Position numbers and translations under genes: made by a program. From NCBI GenBank assembly GCA_026414165.1, contig JAOAJN010000006.1, forward strand, positions 31,350 through 95,349: a stretch of 64,000 nucleotides of DNA, written 5' to 3'. Source of the stretch: Candidatus Methanomethylicaceae archaeon (GTDB lineage: Archaea > Thermoproteota > Methanomethylicia > Methanomethylicales > Methanomethylicaceae). Each line of letters opens with the position of its first letter. The stretch's first letter is position 1. A model generated the notes under the pieces. It was not told where the DNA came from, did no database searches, and worked only from the letters and a program-made list of their open reading frames with translations. This document shows positions 35,348 to 44,369 of this stretch, in pieces.

Positions 35348-36157
35348 TTGTTTAAGAGATTTTTTAAGCGGGCTCCACCTCTCAAGGACGCCCTAAATGA
35401 TGCAATAGTTAGGCTTACTCAACAGAAGAGAAAACTGGAGATCCTAAATTTAAAGATAAAAAGCAGAGAGAAAGCCCTCTTTGATTCAGTCACCATGGCA
35501 ATAGAGAGGAAGGATCCAGAGAGGGCAAAGATATATGCCAACGAATTGGCAGAGGTTAAGAAGGTTCAGAAGAACGTTAGGAAGAGCATCCTAGTTTTGG
35601 AACAATTGGTAATTAGGATGGAGACGCTAAGGGAGTTCGGAACGGCTTTTGCTCAGCTAAAACCAACCCTGGAGGTAGTTAAGCAGGTCTCTGACCAGCT
35701 GTCAGAGGTAATGCCAGAGGTTTCCAACGAGCTCTCTAACATTGGAAGTGTTTTAGGGGATGCCCTGATAGGCGTAAACATAAACTTGATGCAGGAGGAA
35801 CTCCTCATCAAGATGCCAAACTGCGACAAAATCATTGAAGAGGCAGCCACATATCTTAGCGAAAAGATTGAAAATGAATTGCCAGTACCGCCTATCGGTG
35901 TAAGGATGGCGGTTGCTATAGGGGGCGAAGGTGACGAAGAGTTTTTGGTTTCAAGTAACGGAATCATAGATCCAGATGAGGCAGTTCTTTCATACTTGAA
36001 GGAGAATCAAGGTAGATTGAATATAAAAGAATGTAGCAGACTATTTCAAATTCCAGAGGAAGAAATACCCAAAATTGTGGAAAGCTTATCAAGGAAGGGA
36101 TTGATTAAGATAATGATAGTTGAGGGAATAACACATGGCGTTCGCAGCAGCAAATGA
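35348..36157 (+). CDS. cdvB: ESCRT-III-like division protein CdvB
   Basis: 269 aa with a TTG start behind GAGGTGG. The helical ESCRT-III core spans about residues 8-180, with 'AKIYANELAEVKKVQKNVRKSILVLEQLVIRM' shared with the preceding paralogue. An acidic linker follows ('GGEGDEEFLVSSNG'), and a C-terminal winged helix spans about 205-262 ('LSYLKENQGRLNIKECSRLF', 'ESLSRKGLIKI'). In Sulfolobus the winged helix binds CdvA. The gene overlaps cdvC by 23 bases. It should polymerise at the division site and be remodelled by CdvC. No cdvA-like gene is visible in the window. Confidence 0.9.
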   Translation: MFKRFFKRAPPLKDALNDAIVRLTQQKRKLEILNLKIKSREKALFDSVTMAIERKDPERAKIYANELAEVKKVQKNVRKSILVLEQLVIRMETLREFGTAFAQLKPTLEVVKQVSDQLSEVMPEVSNELSNIGSVLGDALIGVNINLMQEELLIKMPNCDKIIEEAATYLSEKIENELPVPPIGVRMAVAIGGEGDEEFLVSSNGIIDPDEAVLSYLKENQGRLNIKECSRLFQIPEEEIPKIVESLSRKGLIKIMIVEGITHGVRSSK

Positions 36158-37325
36158 GATAGAGGCAGCGGCTATAAAGTATGCCAAGGAAGCGACAAGA
36201 CTGGATCAGCAGGGTTCCAAGGGTCTTGCCATCACCTATTACCAGAAGGCCATCGACGCATTCCTGAAGCTTGTGAATCTCTACCCAAATTATGAGCTGA
36301 ACAAAGTGTACATTCAGCGAGCCATGATGTACCAAGAAAGAATAAAGGTCTTACAGGTCGGGGCGGCGGCTGAGACGCCCGAGGAGACATTGGAGATAAA
36401 GCCCATAAATAAAGAGGTTGAGCAGAAGACAGAAGGCGCAGCGCCCCAGAGAAAGGCAGCTTATGAGGACCTTTTGATAGTGGAAAAGCCAAATGTTAGA
36501 TGGGAAGACGTGTCAGGGCTTGAAGAAACTAAAAAGGCGCTCAAGGAGGCCATAATATACCCATCAAAAAGACCAGATCTCTTTCCATTAGGCTTTCCGA
36601 GGGGGATACTGCTCTACGGGCCGCCTGGATGCGGTAAGACTCTTACTGCCGCGGCTGTGGCTACAGAGATAGACGCAGCATTCTATTCTGTCGATGCGGC
36701 ATCAATTATGTCAAAATGGTTGGGTGAGGCTGAGAAGAATGTGGCTAAGTTGTTCAGGTCAGCTAGAGAGTCTGCCCTCAGTCAAGGTGCCGCGATCATA
36801 TTTATTGACGAGATAGACTCCCTATTGGGAGTGCGTTACAACGAGGTCGGAGGGGAGGTCAGGGTTCGAAACCAATTCCTAAAGGAAATGGACGGGATAC
36901 TTGACAAGGGCAAGAGTTGGCCACTCTACGTCATTGGTGCTACAAATAAGCCATGGGCCCTGGATTGGGCATTCATAAGACGGTTCCAGAAGAGGATTTA
37001 TGTGCCTGTTCCCGACTTCGAGACGCGGCTCAAGATCTACCAGTTGTACACACAGAAACTTGTCATGGAAGGGGTTGACCTGAACGAAGTGGCCAGACTC
37101 TCAGAAGGTTATTCGGGCAGCGATATCAGGGACATTTGTCAGGCTGTGCAGCTCAGGGTTGTCAGTGAACTTTTCGAGTCGGGGAGGATCTCTGACATGA
37201 AAGCCAAACCTCGACCAATTACAATGGATGATTTCAGATACGTAATTTCGAGACGGAAACCCAGCATCACTCAGGAAATGATAAAGGCATACGAAGTCTG
37301 GGCTGAAAACTTCAAGGCGACATGA
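36135..37325 (+). CDS. cdvC: Vps4-like AAA ATPase CdvC
   Basis: 396 aa. An N-terminal MIT domain (about residues 1-80) is followed by a linker and a single AAA domain: Walker A 'LLYGPPGCGKT' (near 160), Walker B 'IIFIDEIDSLLG' (near 221), sensor and arginine finger 'GATNKPWALDWAFIRRF', and a Vps4-like C-terminal helix ('VISRRKPSITQEMIKAYEVW'). It disassembles or remodels ESCRT-III filaments during division. The long overlap with cdvB implies coupled translation. Confidence 0.95.
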   Translation: MAFAAANEIEAAAIKYAKEATRLDQQGSKGLAITYYQKAIDAFLKLVNLYPNYELNKVYIQRAMMYQERIKVLQVGAAAETPEETLEIKPINKEVEQKTEGAAPQRKAAYEDLLIVEKPNVRWEDVSGLEETKKALKEAIIYPSKRPDLFPLGFPRGILLYGPPGCGKTLTAAAVATEIDAAFYSVDAASIMSKWLGEAEKNVAKLFRSARESALSQGAAIIFIDEIDSLLGVRYNEVGGEVRVRNQFLKEMDGILDKGKSWPLYVIGATNKPWALDWAFIRRFQKRIYVPVPDFETRLKIYQLYTQKLVMEGVDLNEVARLSEGYSGSDIRDICQAVQLRVVSELFESGRISDMKAKPRPITMDDFRYVISRRKPSITQEMIKAYEVWAENFKAT

Positions 37326-37389
37326 TTTCGGAAAATATTCATTTTTTTATTAGAATTGTGAATTTTAAACGGATTTTGGATGGACCTCT

Positions 37390-38370
37390 ATGAAGATAAA
37401 TATTGATTGGGTACTAGCACATGGAGACAGTGATGGGATATGTTCAGCGGCGATTGCTCTCTCGGCATTTAAAAATGCCAAACTCTTCTTTTCACACCCT
37501 GTTGGACTTGCAACAGATCTGAGACAAGTTAACGGCAACCTTCTAGTTGTGGACATAGCATTACCATCGAAGGATCATCACGAAGTGGTTGGCGAGTTGC
37601 GAAGGATCTCCGACGCAGGGTACAAAATAATATACATAGATCACCATCCATACCCACCAAACTTCTCTTCGGAGGGCTTTCCAGGAGAGCTGATCCATTC
37701 CCTGAATGCCAGCGCTTCAGAACTAACCTTCATGAGGTTCAGGAGCCGTCTCGATATAGACATGAGCAGGGTAGCCATCTATGGGGCTATAGGTGACTAT
37801 TTGGACAGAACCTACAATATAGAGCGCCTGTTAGAGCTCTGGGATAAAAGGTTACTTTATCTCGAGAGCGGATTGCTTGTTCAGGCCATAGAGTCCATGG
37901 GCAGAAACCATGATGCAAAAAGGGAGTTGGTGAGGTACCTATCTGAGAATAACCTCCCCAGCGCAGACGAGAAGATCGTAAAAAGGGCGATCTCAGAGAC
38001 AATTGTGGAGGAGGACATGCGTAAGGTCATAGAGGCGGAGGCCAAGGTTATAGGCAACATTGCGTATGTTATAGATCTCAAATGGTCGCTGGGAAAGTCT
38101 GCTATTTATGCCAGGGCGGCAAAAAATGTTATGGTAGGGGTCGGTGCCGAAAGTAGAAAGGATTTTGTAGATATGAGTCTGAGGACGCCCATAGAAGGGC
38201 TTGAATTAAATAAGGCTGTAATTGAAATATCGGGCAGGTTGGGAGGTAGTGGCGGAGGACATGCCAAAGCAGCGGGTGCAAGAGTGCCAAGGGAGAGGTT
38301 TAAAGATTTTTTGGAGGAGTTAAACTCCGCTATAGTGAGCAAAACCAAGAATAAAACTGTGGAGTATTGA
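37390..38370 (+). CDS. DHH/DHHA1 family phosphoesterase
   Basis: 326 aa. The DHH domain has 'AHGDSDGICSAAIAL' (residues 10-24), 'VVDIALP' and the DHH motif in 'IYIDHHPYP'. The DHHA1 domain ends with 'RLGGSGGGHAKAAGARVP', the GGGH substrate-binding motif. Members include RecJ-like exonucleases, nanoRNases and cyclic dinucleotide phosphodiesterases. At this size it resembles archaeal NrnA/RecJ-like or GAN-type nucleases. The cleavage target cannot be decided from sequence. It lies alone between the cdv cluster and lysWX. Confidence 0.86.
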   Translation: MKINIDWVLAHGDSDGICSAAIALSAFKNAKLFFSHPVGLATDLRQVNGNLLVVDIALPSKDHHEVVGELRRISDAGYKIIYIDHHPYPPNFSSEGFPGELIHSLNASASELTFMRFRSRLDIDMSRVAIYGAIGDYLDRTYNIERLLELWDKRLLYLESGLLVQAIESMGRNHDAKRELVRYLSENNLPSADEKIVKRAISETIVEEDMRKVIEAEAKVIGNIAYVIDLKWSLGKSAIYARAAKNVMVGVGAESRKDFVDMSLRTPIEGLELNKAVIEISGRLGGSGGGHAKAAGARVPRERFKDFLEELNSAIVSKTKNKTVEY

Positions 38371-38461
38371 ATTAAACATCGATATTTGACTAATAGAATT
38401 TTACAGAAATCTTTATTAATAAAAATAACTGTTAAGCAAAAATGCTCAAGGAGGGATTCTC

Positions 38462-38632
38462 GTGAAATTGAAGTGTCCAGAGTGTGACGGAGATATCGAG
38501 GTAAAGGAGGTCATAGAGGGAGAGATCCTAAGCTGCAACGACTGCGGTGCTGAACTCGAGGTAAGCAAGAAGAAGGACGGAAGCATAGAGCTGAAGGTCG
38601 CAGAGTCAGAGGGCGAAGATTGGGGAGAGTAA
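38462..38632 (+). CDS. lysW: LysW amino-group carrier protein (missed by ORF track)
   Basis: 56 aa with a GTG start at 38462 and an AAGGAGGG ribosome binding site about seven bases before. The translation begins 'KLKCPECDGDIEVKEV', with a second Cys pair 'CNDCGAEL' forming a zinc site, and ends in 'EDWGE', the conserved C-terminal motif whose last glutamate is coupled to the alpha-amino group of aminoadipate or glutamate. LysW then carries the intermediate through lysine or ornithine synthesis. lysX starts seven bases after its stop. Too short for the track. Confidence 0.93.
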   Translation: MKLKCPECDGDIEVKEVIEGEILSCNDCGAELEVSKKKDGSIELKVAESEGEDWGE

Positions 38633-38638
38633 GATTAG

Positions 38639-39499
38639 GTGCCGACACTCTCTCTCCTTTATGATAGAATTAGGACCGAGGAAAAAGTCCTAATCAATGC
38701 TGCTGAGAAGAAAGGAGTTTTCCTTAAGCCAATAGATGCCAAGGAACTTCACCTAACAATTACTGATTTTTCAAGTGAAAGGGAATTATTTGGCGATGTG
38801 GCATTAGAACGGTGTGTGAGTCACTTCAGAGGACTTCACCTTACGGCGGCGCTGGAAAATAAGGGAATTACGGTAATAAACCCCTACTCCGTTTCCAGCA
38901 TCTGCGGAAATAAGATGCTTACAAGCATCGTACTTGCTAAGAGCGGAATACCAACCCCAAAGACTGTCGTAGCATTCACAAAGGAAGAGGCGATGAAGGC
39001 AGCGGAGGAGCTGGGTTTCCCATCCGTGATCAAGCCAGTTTTCGGGAGCTGGGGAAGACTGATAGCGCCCTTAAAGGACAGGGAGACTGCCCAAGCGATA
39101 CTCGAGCACAGGGAAGAGATGGGCAACCCTCTCTACCAGATATACTACATACAGGAGATGATAAAGAGACCGCCAAGGGACATCAGAACCGTCGTTGTGG
39201 GAGAGGAGATAGTGGCATCAATTTACAGATACTCAGGACCAGAAGACTGGAGAACAAACATAGCAAGGGGAGGGAGGGCAGAGGCTTGCAAGCTCAGCGA
39301 AGAGAATGTAGAGATCATACTAAAAGCCGCGAAGGCCGTGGGTGGCGGAGTGCTTGGCGTAGACGCTATGGAGAAAGAAGAGGGCATCGTAATTCATGAA
39401 GTAAATAGTACTGTAGAATTCAAAGGAGCTATGTCTGTCTCAGAGGTCGACATACCGGGCAAGATAATAGAGTACGCCCTCAATCTAGTTAAAAGGTAG
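38639..39499 (+). CDS. lysX: LysX/ArgX-type ATP-grasp ligase
   Basis: 286 aa, GTG start. ATP-grasp enzyme of the LysX group with 'SICGNKMLTSIVLAKSGIPTPKT' (near residues 82-104), 'YYIQEMIKRPPRDIRTVVVG', 'WRTNIARGGRAE' and a C-terminal 'HEVNSTVEFKG'. It ligates the amino group of alpha-aminoadipate (LysX) or glutamate (ArgX) to the terminal glutamate of LysW. Which of the two substrates is used cannot be decided safely here. The rest of the pathway (LysZ, LysY, LysJ, LysK) is not in the window. Its 3' end overlaps the convergent PadR gene by 11 bases. Confidence 0.9.
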   Translation: MPTLSLLYDRIRTEEKVLINAAEKKGVFLKPIDAKELHLTITDFSSERELFGDVALERCVSHFRGLHLTAALENKGITVINPYSVSSICGNKMLTSIVLAKSGIPTPKTVVAFTKEEAMKAAEELGFPSVIKPVFGSWGRLIAPLKDRETAQAILEHREEMGNPLYQIYYIQEMIKRPPRDIRTVVVGEEIVASIYRYSGPEDWRTNIARGGRAEACKLSEENVEIILKAAKAVGGGVLGVDAMEKEEGIVIHEVNSTVEFKGAMSVSEVDIPGKIIEYALNLVKR

Positions 39500-40061
39500 A
39501 CTTAGAATATTTAGAGCTGGTTCTTGATACCTTTAATTCGTTTATCTTAGCATCAGTTTCCTCTAAAAGCTTCTGAAGGCACCTCATGATCTCCAGTATC
39601 ATCTCCTTACGCTCCTGGAGATCCTCAAGTTCATCAAACGCTTCATAGTCGGGCAGCAGAATTTTGAGCACACTTGGGGGTGTGACGAGAGGGTTTTCAA
39701 TTCCGAAGACGTCTCTCAAGAAGTTTTCGAACAGTCTGTTGATGCCAAATGCAATCTCGCTCTGCTTTAGGATTACTCGTTCTAGCACTCTTTTTCCACT
39801 CTCGGTTATTGCGTAGACCTTCTTCTTCCTACCCTTATATGAGAGCCACTCCCCTTTTACTAGTCCTTCTTTCTCAAGTTTTTTAAGTACGGGGTAGACC
39901 CCACCAGGGGTTGGCTTCCAAGACCCCTCTGTGATTTCGCGCATAACCTGCATTATCTCATACCCAGTCATAGAGCGTTCGTTTATCATTAGGAGGAGAG
40001 CCATTCCCATGTAGCCTTTTCTACTCCACTCAAGACTTCTGGTGACGGGATCGCTGAACAT
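39489..40061 (-). CDS. PadR-family transcriptional regulator
   Basis: 190 aa from the ATG at 40061; the longer tracked start lies before the promoter palindrome and is unlikely. The winged helix reads 'SRKGYMGMALLLMINERSMTGYEIMQVM' and 'TPGGVYPVLKKLEKEGLV', followed by the wing 'KGRKKKVYAITESGKRVLE'. A C-terminal dimerisation helix follows ('FDELEDLQERKEMILEIMRCLQKLLEE'). A perfect inverted repeat sits 15 bases upstream of the start, suggesting autoregulation. The target outside itself is unknown; leuC-type genes are divergent. Confidence 0.88.
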   Translation of the reverse strand: MFSDPVTRSLEWSRKGYMGMALLLMINERSMTGYEIMQVMREITEGSWKPTPGGVYPVLKKLEKEGLVKGEWLSYKGRKKKVYAITESGKRVLERVILKQSEIAFGINRLFENFLRDVFGIENPLVTPPSVLKILLPDYEAFDELEDLQERKEMILEIMRCLQKLLEETDAKINELKVSRTSSKYSKSTF

Positions 40062-40076
40062 AGCACACCCTTTTGA

Positions 40077-40097
40077 ATATATTTGAGTGAAATATAT
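40077..40097. promoter_or_regulatory. Perfect inverted repeat upstream of padR-like gene (candidate operator)
   Basis: ATATATTT-GAGTG-AAATATAT is an 8-base perfect inverted repeat with a 5-base spacer. It starts 15 bases upstream of the PadR-like ATG (minus strand) and overlaps the likely TATA element CATATATTT, so a protein bound there would block transcription. Confidence 0.6.
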
Positions 40098-40339
40098 GAA
40101 TCTTACGATGTGGAAGTCCCTTTGGGGCAAGTAAAAAAGGGGATTTTTAATCACCCTCACAATCCAAAGGACAGGACACAATCAGGTAATTCTAAAGACA
40201 GGAACACTTGGTTAGTATATAAAATTCATAACAGAACCTTTTAAATTTAAGGCATATAGCGTACGGGGCGATTATCTTATTACAGAGGAACCCTTTAAAA
40301 GAGGGAAAATGTTAGAACATTAAAATCTGGTGGTCTTCG

Positions 40340-41593
40340 ATGGGGATGACCATTGCAGAAAAGATCTTGGCAAGAGCCTCTGGAAAGAGCAAGGTAGAGC
40401 CAGGCGACTATGTCGTCGGGAAGATCGACCTTGCAATGGTTCACGATTTAACCGGTCCTTTGACTCTTAATGTTTTAAAGGAGATCGGGTATGACAGACC
40501 ATGGGATCCTAGAAAGATTGTGATAATCTTAGATCATCAAGTTCCTGCAAATTCGACAGTAACAGCCTCGCTCCACCAACAACTCAGAGAGTATGCAAAT
40601 AAGTACGGCACAAATTTTCATGATGTAGGAAGACAAGGCGTATGCCACCAAATACTAGCTGAGAGTTATGTTAAGCCCGGAATGTTGGTAGTCGGCGCAG
40701 ACTCACATACTTGCACGTTAGGTGCCTTGGGATCTTTTGCAACTGGCATAGGCTCCACTGAGATGGCCTCTGTATTCTTGACCGGCGAGCTCTGGTTCAG
40801 GGTTCCAGAAACCATAAGATTTGAGCTCAAAGGGACCTTAAAGCAGGGAGTCTCGGCTAAAGACATAATACTTTACATTATCGGGAAGATGGGGGTGGAT
40901 GGAGCCCTTTATTGTGCAACCGAATTCACTGGTGAAGGTGTGGAGAGGTTGAGTATTGATAGTAGACTGACCATATGTAACATGGCCATAGAGATGGGCG
41001 GAAAGACGGGGATCGTAAATCCTGACGCTAAGACGCTCGAGTATACGAAATGCGATTCGTGTGAGATCCTCAGGAGCGATAAGGATGCAGAGTACCAGAG
41101 GACCATTGAAGTTGTCCTAGAGGATCTGGTCCCGCAGGTGTCGCTCCCCCATTCTGTAGATAATGTAAAACCAGTCTCTGAGGTGGAAGGGATCGAGGTA
41201 GATCAGGTTTTCATAGGCTCATGCACAAACGGCAGACTTGAGGACTTGGAGGCGGCTGCTAAAATTCTCCATGGGAGGAAGGTCAAAGAAGGAACGAGGT
41301 TGATCGTTATACCAGCATCGCCAAGTGTGTACATTGAGGCAGAGAGAAGAGGCTACATTAAGACATTCATAGAGGCAGGGAGCGTGGTCTGTAACCCCAA
41401 TTGTGGACCATGTCTTGGAGGACATATGGGCATCCTCGCGGACGGGGAGGTCTGCGTGAGTACGTCCAACAGAAACTTTATCGGAAGGATGGGGAGCCCC
41501 AAGTCCAAGGTGTATTTGGTCTCTCCCGAGACCGCAGCGGCCACAGCGGTTGAAGGAAAGTTGACAGATCCTTTAAAATATGTAAGGAGTTGA
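40340..41593 (+). CDS. 3-isopropylmalate dehydratase / homoaconitase large subunit
   Basis: 417 aa, archaeal LeuC/HacA type. It has 'DHQVPANSTVTASLHQQLRE', 'VGADSHTCTLGALG', and the 4Fe-4S cysteines in 'GSCTNGRLEDL' and 'CNPNCGPCLGGHMG'. With the small subunit it isomerises 2- to 3-isopropylmalate or homocitrate to homoisocitrate. The operon with a small subunit and an IPMDH/HICDH homologue fits both leucine synthesis and the aminoadipate route. lysWX lie 1 kb upstream, which leaves the pathway open. A TATA-like TTTAAATTT near 40240 and a further TTTAAAAG near 40292 are candidate promoters. Confidence 0.88.
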   Translation: MGMTIAEKILARASGKSKVEPGDYVVGKIDLAMVHDLTGPLTLNVLKEIGYDRPWDPRKIVIILDHQVPANSTVTASLHQQLREYANKYGTNFHDVGRQGVCHQILAESYVKPGMLVVGADSHTCTLGALGSFATGIGSTEMASVFLTGELWFRVPETIRFELKGTLKQGVSAKDIILYIIGKMGVDGALYCATEFTGEGVERLSIDSRLTICNMAIEMGGKTGIVNPDAKTLEYTKCDSCEILRSDKDAEYQRTIEVVLEDLVPQVSLPHSVDNVKPVSEVEGIEVDQVFIGSCTNGRLEDLEAAAKILHGRKVKEGTRLIVIPASPSVYIEAERRGYIKTFIEAGSVVCNPNCGPCLGGHMGILADGEVCVSTSNRNFIGRMGSPKSKVYLVSPETAAATAVEGKLTDPLKYVRS

Positions 41594-41598
41594 TAGTA

Positions 41599-42105
41599 AT
41601 GAGTGCTATTAAAGGAAAAGTATGGTTATTTGGAGACAACATAGATACAGACGTCATACTTCCAGGCAAATATCTCGTCCTTACAGATCCGAATGAGTTG
41701 GCTAAACATGCACTTGAAGGGCTGGTACAAGACTTTTACAAGAAAATCTCGAAGGGCGACATCATAGTAGCTGGAAAGAACTTTGGATGTGGTTCCAGCC
41801 GGGAGCATGCGCCTCTTGCGCTAAAGTATGCAGGTGTGGGAGCGGTTGTTGCAGAGTCTTTCTCCAGAATATTCTTCAGGAACTCGATAAATATTGGTTT
41901 GCCAGCAGTTATCTCAAAAGGGGCGAGAGGGATAATCAAAGAAAATGAGCATATTTCCATACATCTGGACGAGGGCTACATTTTAAGGGAAAATGGTGAA
42001 AAATTACCCATAGAGCGCTACCCAGACTTTCTGTTGGAGATCTTGAAGGATGGGGGCCTCCTACAAAACCTTAAGAGGAAGTTTGCTAGGAGAGGAGAAG
42101 TATGA
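41599..42105 (+). CDS. 3-isopropylmalate dehydratase / homoaconitase small subunit
   Basis: 168 aa from the ATG at 41599, seven bases after the large-subunit stop; the tracked TTG start at 41590 overlaps that stop and is less likely. It has '[17 protein letters not shown]' near the start and '[17 protein letters not shown]' in the middle, the family hallmarks. The loop 'YLVLT' is where isopropylmalate and homocitrate enzymes differ (Arg is reported in the methanogen homoaconitase), so Val here leans towards isopropylmalate. That reading is tentative. Confidence 0.87.
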   Translation: MSAIKGKVWLFGDNIDTDVILPGKYLVLTDPNELAKHALEGLVQDFYKKISKGDIIVAGKNFGCGSSREHAPLALKYAGVGAVVAESFSRIFFRNSINIGLPAVISKGARGIIKENEHISIHLDEGYILRENGEKLPIERYPDFLLEILKDGGLLQNLKRKFARRGEV

Positions 42106-43103
42106 AGACCTACAAGATAGCGTTAATGAGGGGAGACGGGATAGGGCCTGAGCAGACCGAGGCAACACTTAAGGTCCTATCTGCCCTTGAGGAGATTTCC
42201 AATTTTAGGCTAGAATTCTTGGAAGTGGAAGGTGGAGACGAGTGTCTCAAGAAGAGGGGCGTAGCCCTACCAGAAGAGAGCATAGAGACTATAAGGAAGG
42301 CTGACGCTTGTCTGAAGGGACCTGTTGGAGAGAGTGCTGCAGATGTAATCGTAAAGCTGAGGATCCTCTTCGATCTTTATGCTAATCTTAGGCCCGTGAA
42401 GTCGTATCCTGGCATATCTGCGCTCAGACCAGACATAGATATGCTATTTGTCAGGGAGAATACGGAGGATCTTTACAAAGGCTACGAGTTCTACGTGGGG
42501 GAGGACACAGTCGCGCTCAGGATAATAACCAAAAAAGGCTGCACTAGGATAGCAGAGATGGCATTCAAATATGCCATGAGAAGGAGAAAAAAGGTCACGG
42601 CAGTACACAAAGCAAACGTTATGAGAATAACGGACGGGTTATTCCGCGATATTTGTAGAGAGACTGCCAAGAAATACCCAGAGGTGAACTTCGAGGAACT
42701 TTATGTTGATGCGGCATCTATGCATCTTATCAAAAGACCACATGAGTTTGATGTAATAGTAACGCCAAACATGTTCGGCGATATACTATCAGATGAGGCG
42801 GCACAAATAGGGGGAGGACTGGGGATGGCTGCAGGAGCAAACATTGGAGACAACTACGGACTTTTTGAGCCTATTCATGGTTCTGTTCCTTCTAAGGCAG
42901 GTAAGAGAGTTGCGAATCCGACCTCCATGATACTGGCATCAAAGCTCATGCTGGAATGGCTAGGCGAGAGTCAAGCTGCAAAGATAATCGAAGATGCTGT
43001 TATAAAGACCCTCGCGGAGAAAAAAGTCCTCACTTATGATTTGGGAGGTACCGCAAGTACAGACGAGATGGGCGAAGAGATCGTAAGAAACTTGCGCGGT
43101 TGA
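42102..43103 (+). CDS. 3-isopropylmalate / homoisocitrate dehydrogenase
   Basis: 333 aa, starting at an ATGA overlap with the small-subunit gene. It has 'GDGIGPEQTEATLKVL', 'KGPVGESAADVIVKLR', the substrate-recognition stretch 'LFVRENTEDLYKGYEF', the catalytic Lys in 'VHKANVMRITDG' and 'DILSDEAAQIGGGLG'. The pattern is very close to the Sulfolobus-type isopropylmalate dehydrogenase. Homologues of this type also act on homoisocitrate, so LeuB versus HICDH is not settled. NAD is the likely cofactor. Confidence 0.88.
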   Translation: MKTYKIALMRGDGIGPEQTEATLKVLSALEEISNFRLEFLEVEGGDECLKKRGVALPEESIETIRKADACLKGPVGESAADVIVKLRILFDLYANLRPVKSYPGISALRPDIDMLFVRENTEDLYKGYEFYVGEDTVALRIITKKGCTRIAEMAFKYAMRRRKKVTAVHKANVMRITDGLFRDICRETAKKYPEVNFEELYVDAASMHLIKRPHEFDVIVTPNMFGDILSDEAAQIGGGLGMAAGANIGDNYGLFEPIHGSVPSKAGKRVANPTSMILASKLMLEWLGESQAAKIIEDAVIKTLAEKKVLTYDLGGTASTDEMGEEIVRNLRG

Positions 43104-43246
43104 ATTCGTTAAGCCCCGAACGAACGGGCAACTTGACTAATTTTTAACTTAATTATATCATATATCGAAAAATTCTAATTTATTTTAATCTTAAGAGAGT
43201 ATTGTGGACGAATAAAGTTAAAATAATAAATAATAAAGACGTTTAA

Positions 43247-44203
43247 TTAGCGCGGCTCTTCGACGTCCACCAGTCCTTCTGAGGTTATTGCAAAGAGGCA
43301 CTCACTCTCGGGGTGCATCGGCGAATCTATTATTCTGGCTATTCTGCGATTTTCCTTAGACTTCCTCAACCATATCCTGTAAGTGGATCCATGAGCTAGA
43401 ATATTCCCTCCAGCAGGCTTGTTGGGGTTGCCAAAGAAAACATCTGGGGCAGATTGGATCTGGTTCGTAACGACCACTGCTATGTTAAATATATCAGACA
43501 TCCTCAGCAACTGGTGCAGATGTTTATTCAGCTTCTGCTGTCTAGGAGCTAACGCTTCTCGCCCAGGGTATTCTGATCTAAAATGAGTAATCACAGAGTC
43601 GACTATGACGAGGCGGACGTTGTTGGCAGGTATCAAATTTGTGGCTTCGTCAACCAAGAGTATTTGATGGTCAGAGTTGTATGCTCTGGCGTATATAATA
43701 TTCCCCAGGGCCTCATCAGGATCTACGCCGAGCCCCTTGGCAATATTCATAATGCGCTCTGGTCTGAATGTCCCTTCGGTATCTATATATAATGCCCTGC
43801 CACCAAGACCACCTCGCTCAACAGGTAATTGGACTGTAACTGCTAATTCATGACAGATCTGTGTTTTCCCAGACCCGAACTCGCCTATGAGTTCTGTAAT
43901 CGCCTGCGTTTCTATACCTTTGCCAAGCAAATTATCCAAGGATTTTGTACCAGTAGTTATAAATCCAATGTTTGCCCTCTTCGACAAAACATCCTTTGCG
44001 GTCGTAAATTTTATGTTGAGTAAAGCCCTAGCATTTTGGGTTATTATCGAAGCTTTTTCTTCTGTCAGTTCTGCTATCTCAACTAAGGTGCGCGGAGGCG
44101 TTACAGCAAGGGCCTCAACCGAAGTTATCCCGACGGATCTGAGCTTCTCAGCGGTGGCAGGCCCAACACCCTCAACATCCTCTAATTCGTGTCTTAATGC
44201 CAA
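43247..44203 (-). CDS. radA: DNA repair and recombination protein RadA
   Basis: 318 aa archaeal recombinase. The N-terminal helix-hairpin-helix is '[20 protein letters not shown]' (residues 7-26), then comes the polymerisation motif region. Walker A is 'GEFGSGKTQ' (near 108), Walker B '[11 protein letters not shown]', and loop 2 '[20 protein letters not shown]'. The length is normal and no intein is present. It forms filaments on single-stranded DNA for strand exchange. On the minus strand a TTTAAA box at 44243-44248 predicts transcription from about 44222. Confidence 0.96.
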   Translation of the reverse strand: MALRHELEDVEGVGPATAEKLRSVGITSVEALAVTPPRTLVEIAELTEEKASIITQNARALLNIKFTTAKDVLSKRANIGFITTGTKSLDNLLGKGIETQAITELIGEFGSGKTQICHELAVTVQLPVERGGLGGRALYIDTEGTFRPERIMNIAKGLGVDPDEALGNIIYARAYNSDHQILLVDEATNLIPANNVRLVIVDSVITHFRSEYPGREALAPRQQKLNKHLHQLLRMSDIFNIAVVVTNQIQSAPDVFFGNPNKPAGGNILAHGSTYRIWLRKSKENRRIARIIDSPMHPESECLFAITSEGLVDVEEPR

Positions 44204-44242
44204 CTCTCTTCTTCTCCTAATTTAGAGGGCGGCTGGGGAGGA

Positions 44243-44297
44243 TTTAAACCTTTCAATCATAAAAATTAACTTAGGTAATAATGGTATGTCGTACCAT
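44243..44297 (-). promoter_or_regulatory. radA promoter with upstream palindrome
   Basis: A TATA-like GGTTTAAATCC (TTTAAA at 44243-44248) precedes radA. About 33 bases further upstream lies ATGGTA-TGTCG-TACCAT (44281-44297), a perfect 6-base inverted repeat. It could be an operator of radA; being beyond the iorB stop, it could also belong to that transcript's end. Confidence 0.4.
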
Positions 44298-44369
44298 ACT
44301 TTTGAGTGTACAATAAACTGAAAGAGGGGCGGGCGAAAATATAGGGTTTTGTTTTAGTATTTGAATTTT

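Noticed and set aside
36868-36882. TTCGAAAC as a tRNA T-loop
   Set aside because: It lies inside cdvC and the flanking sequence cannot form the other tRNA arms.
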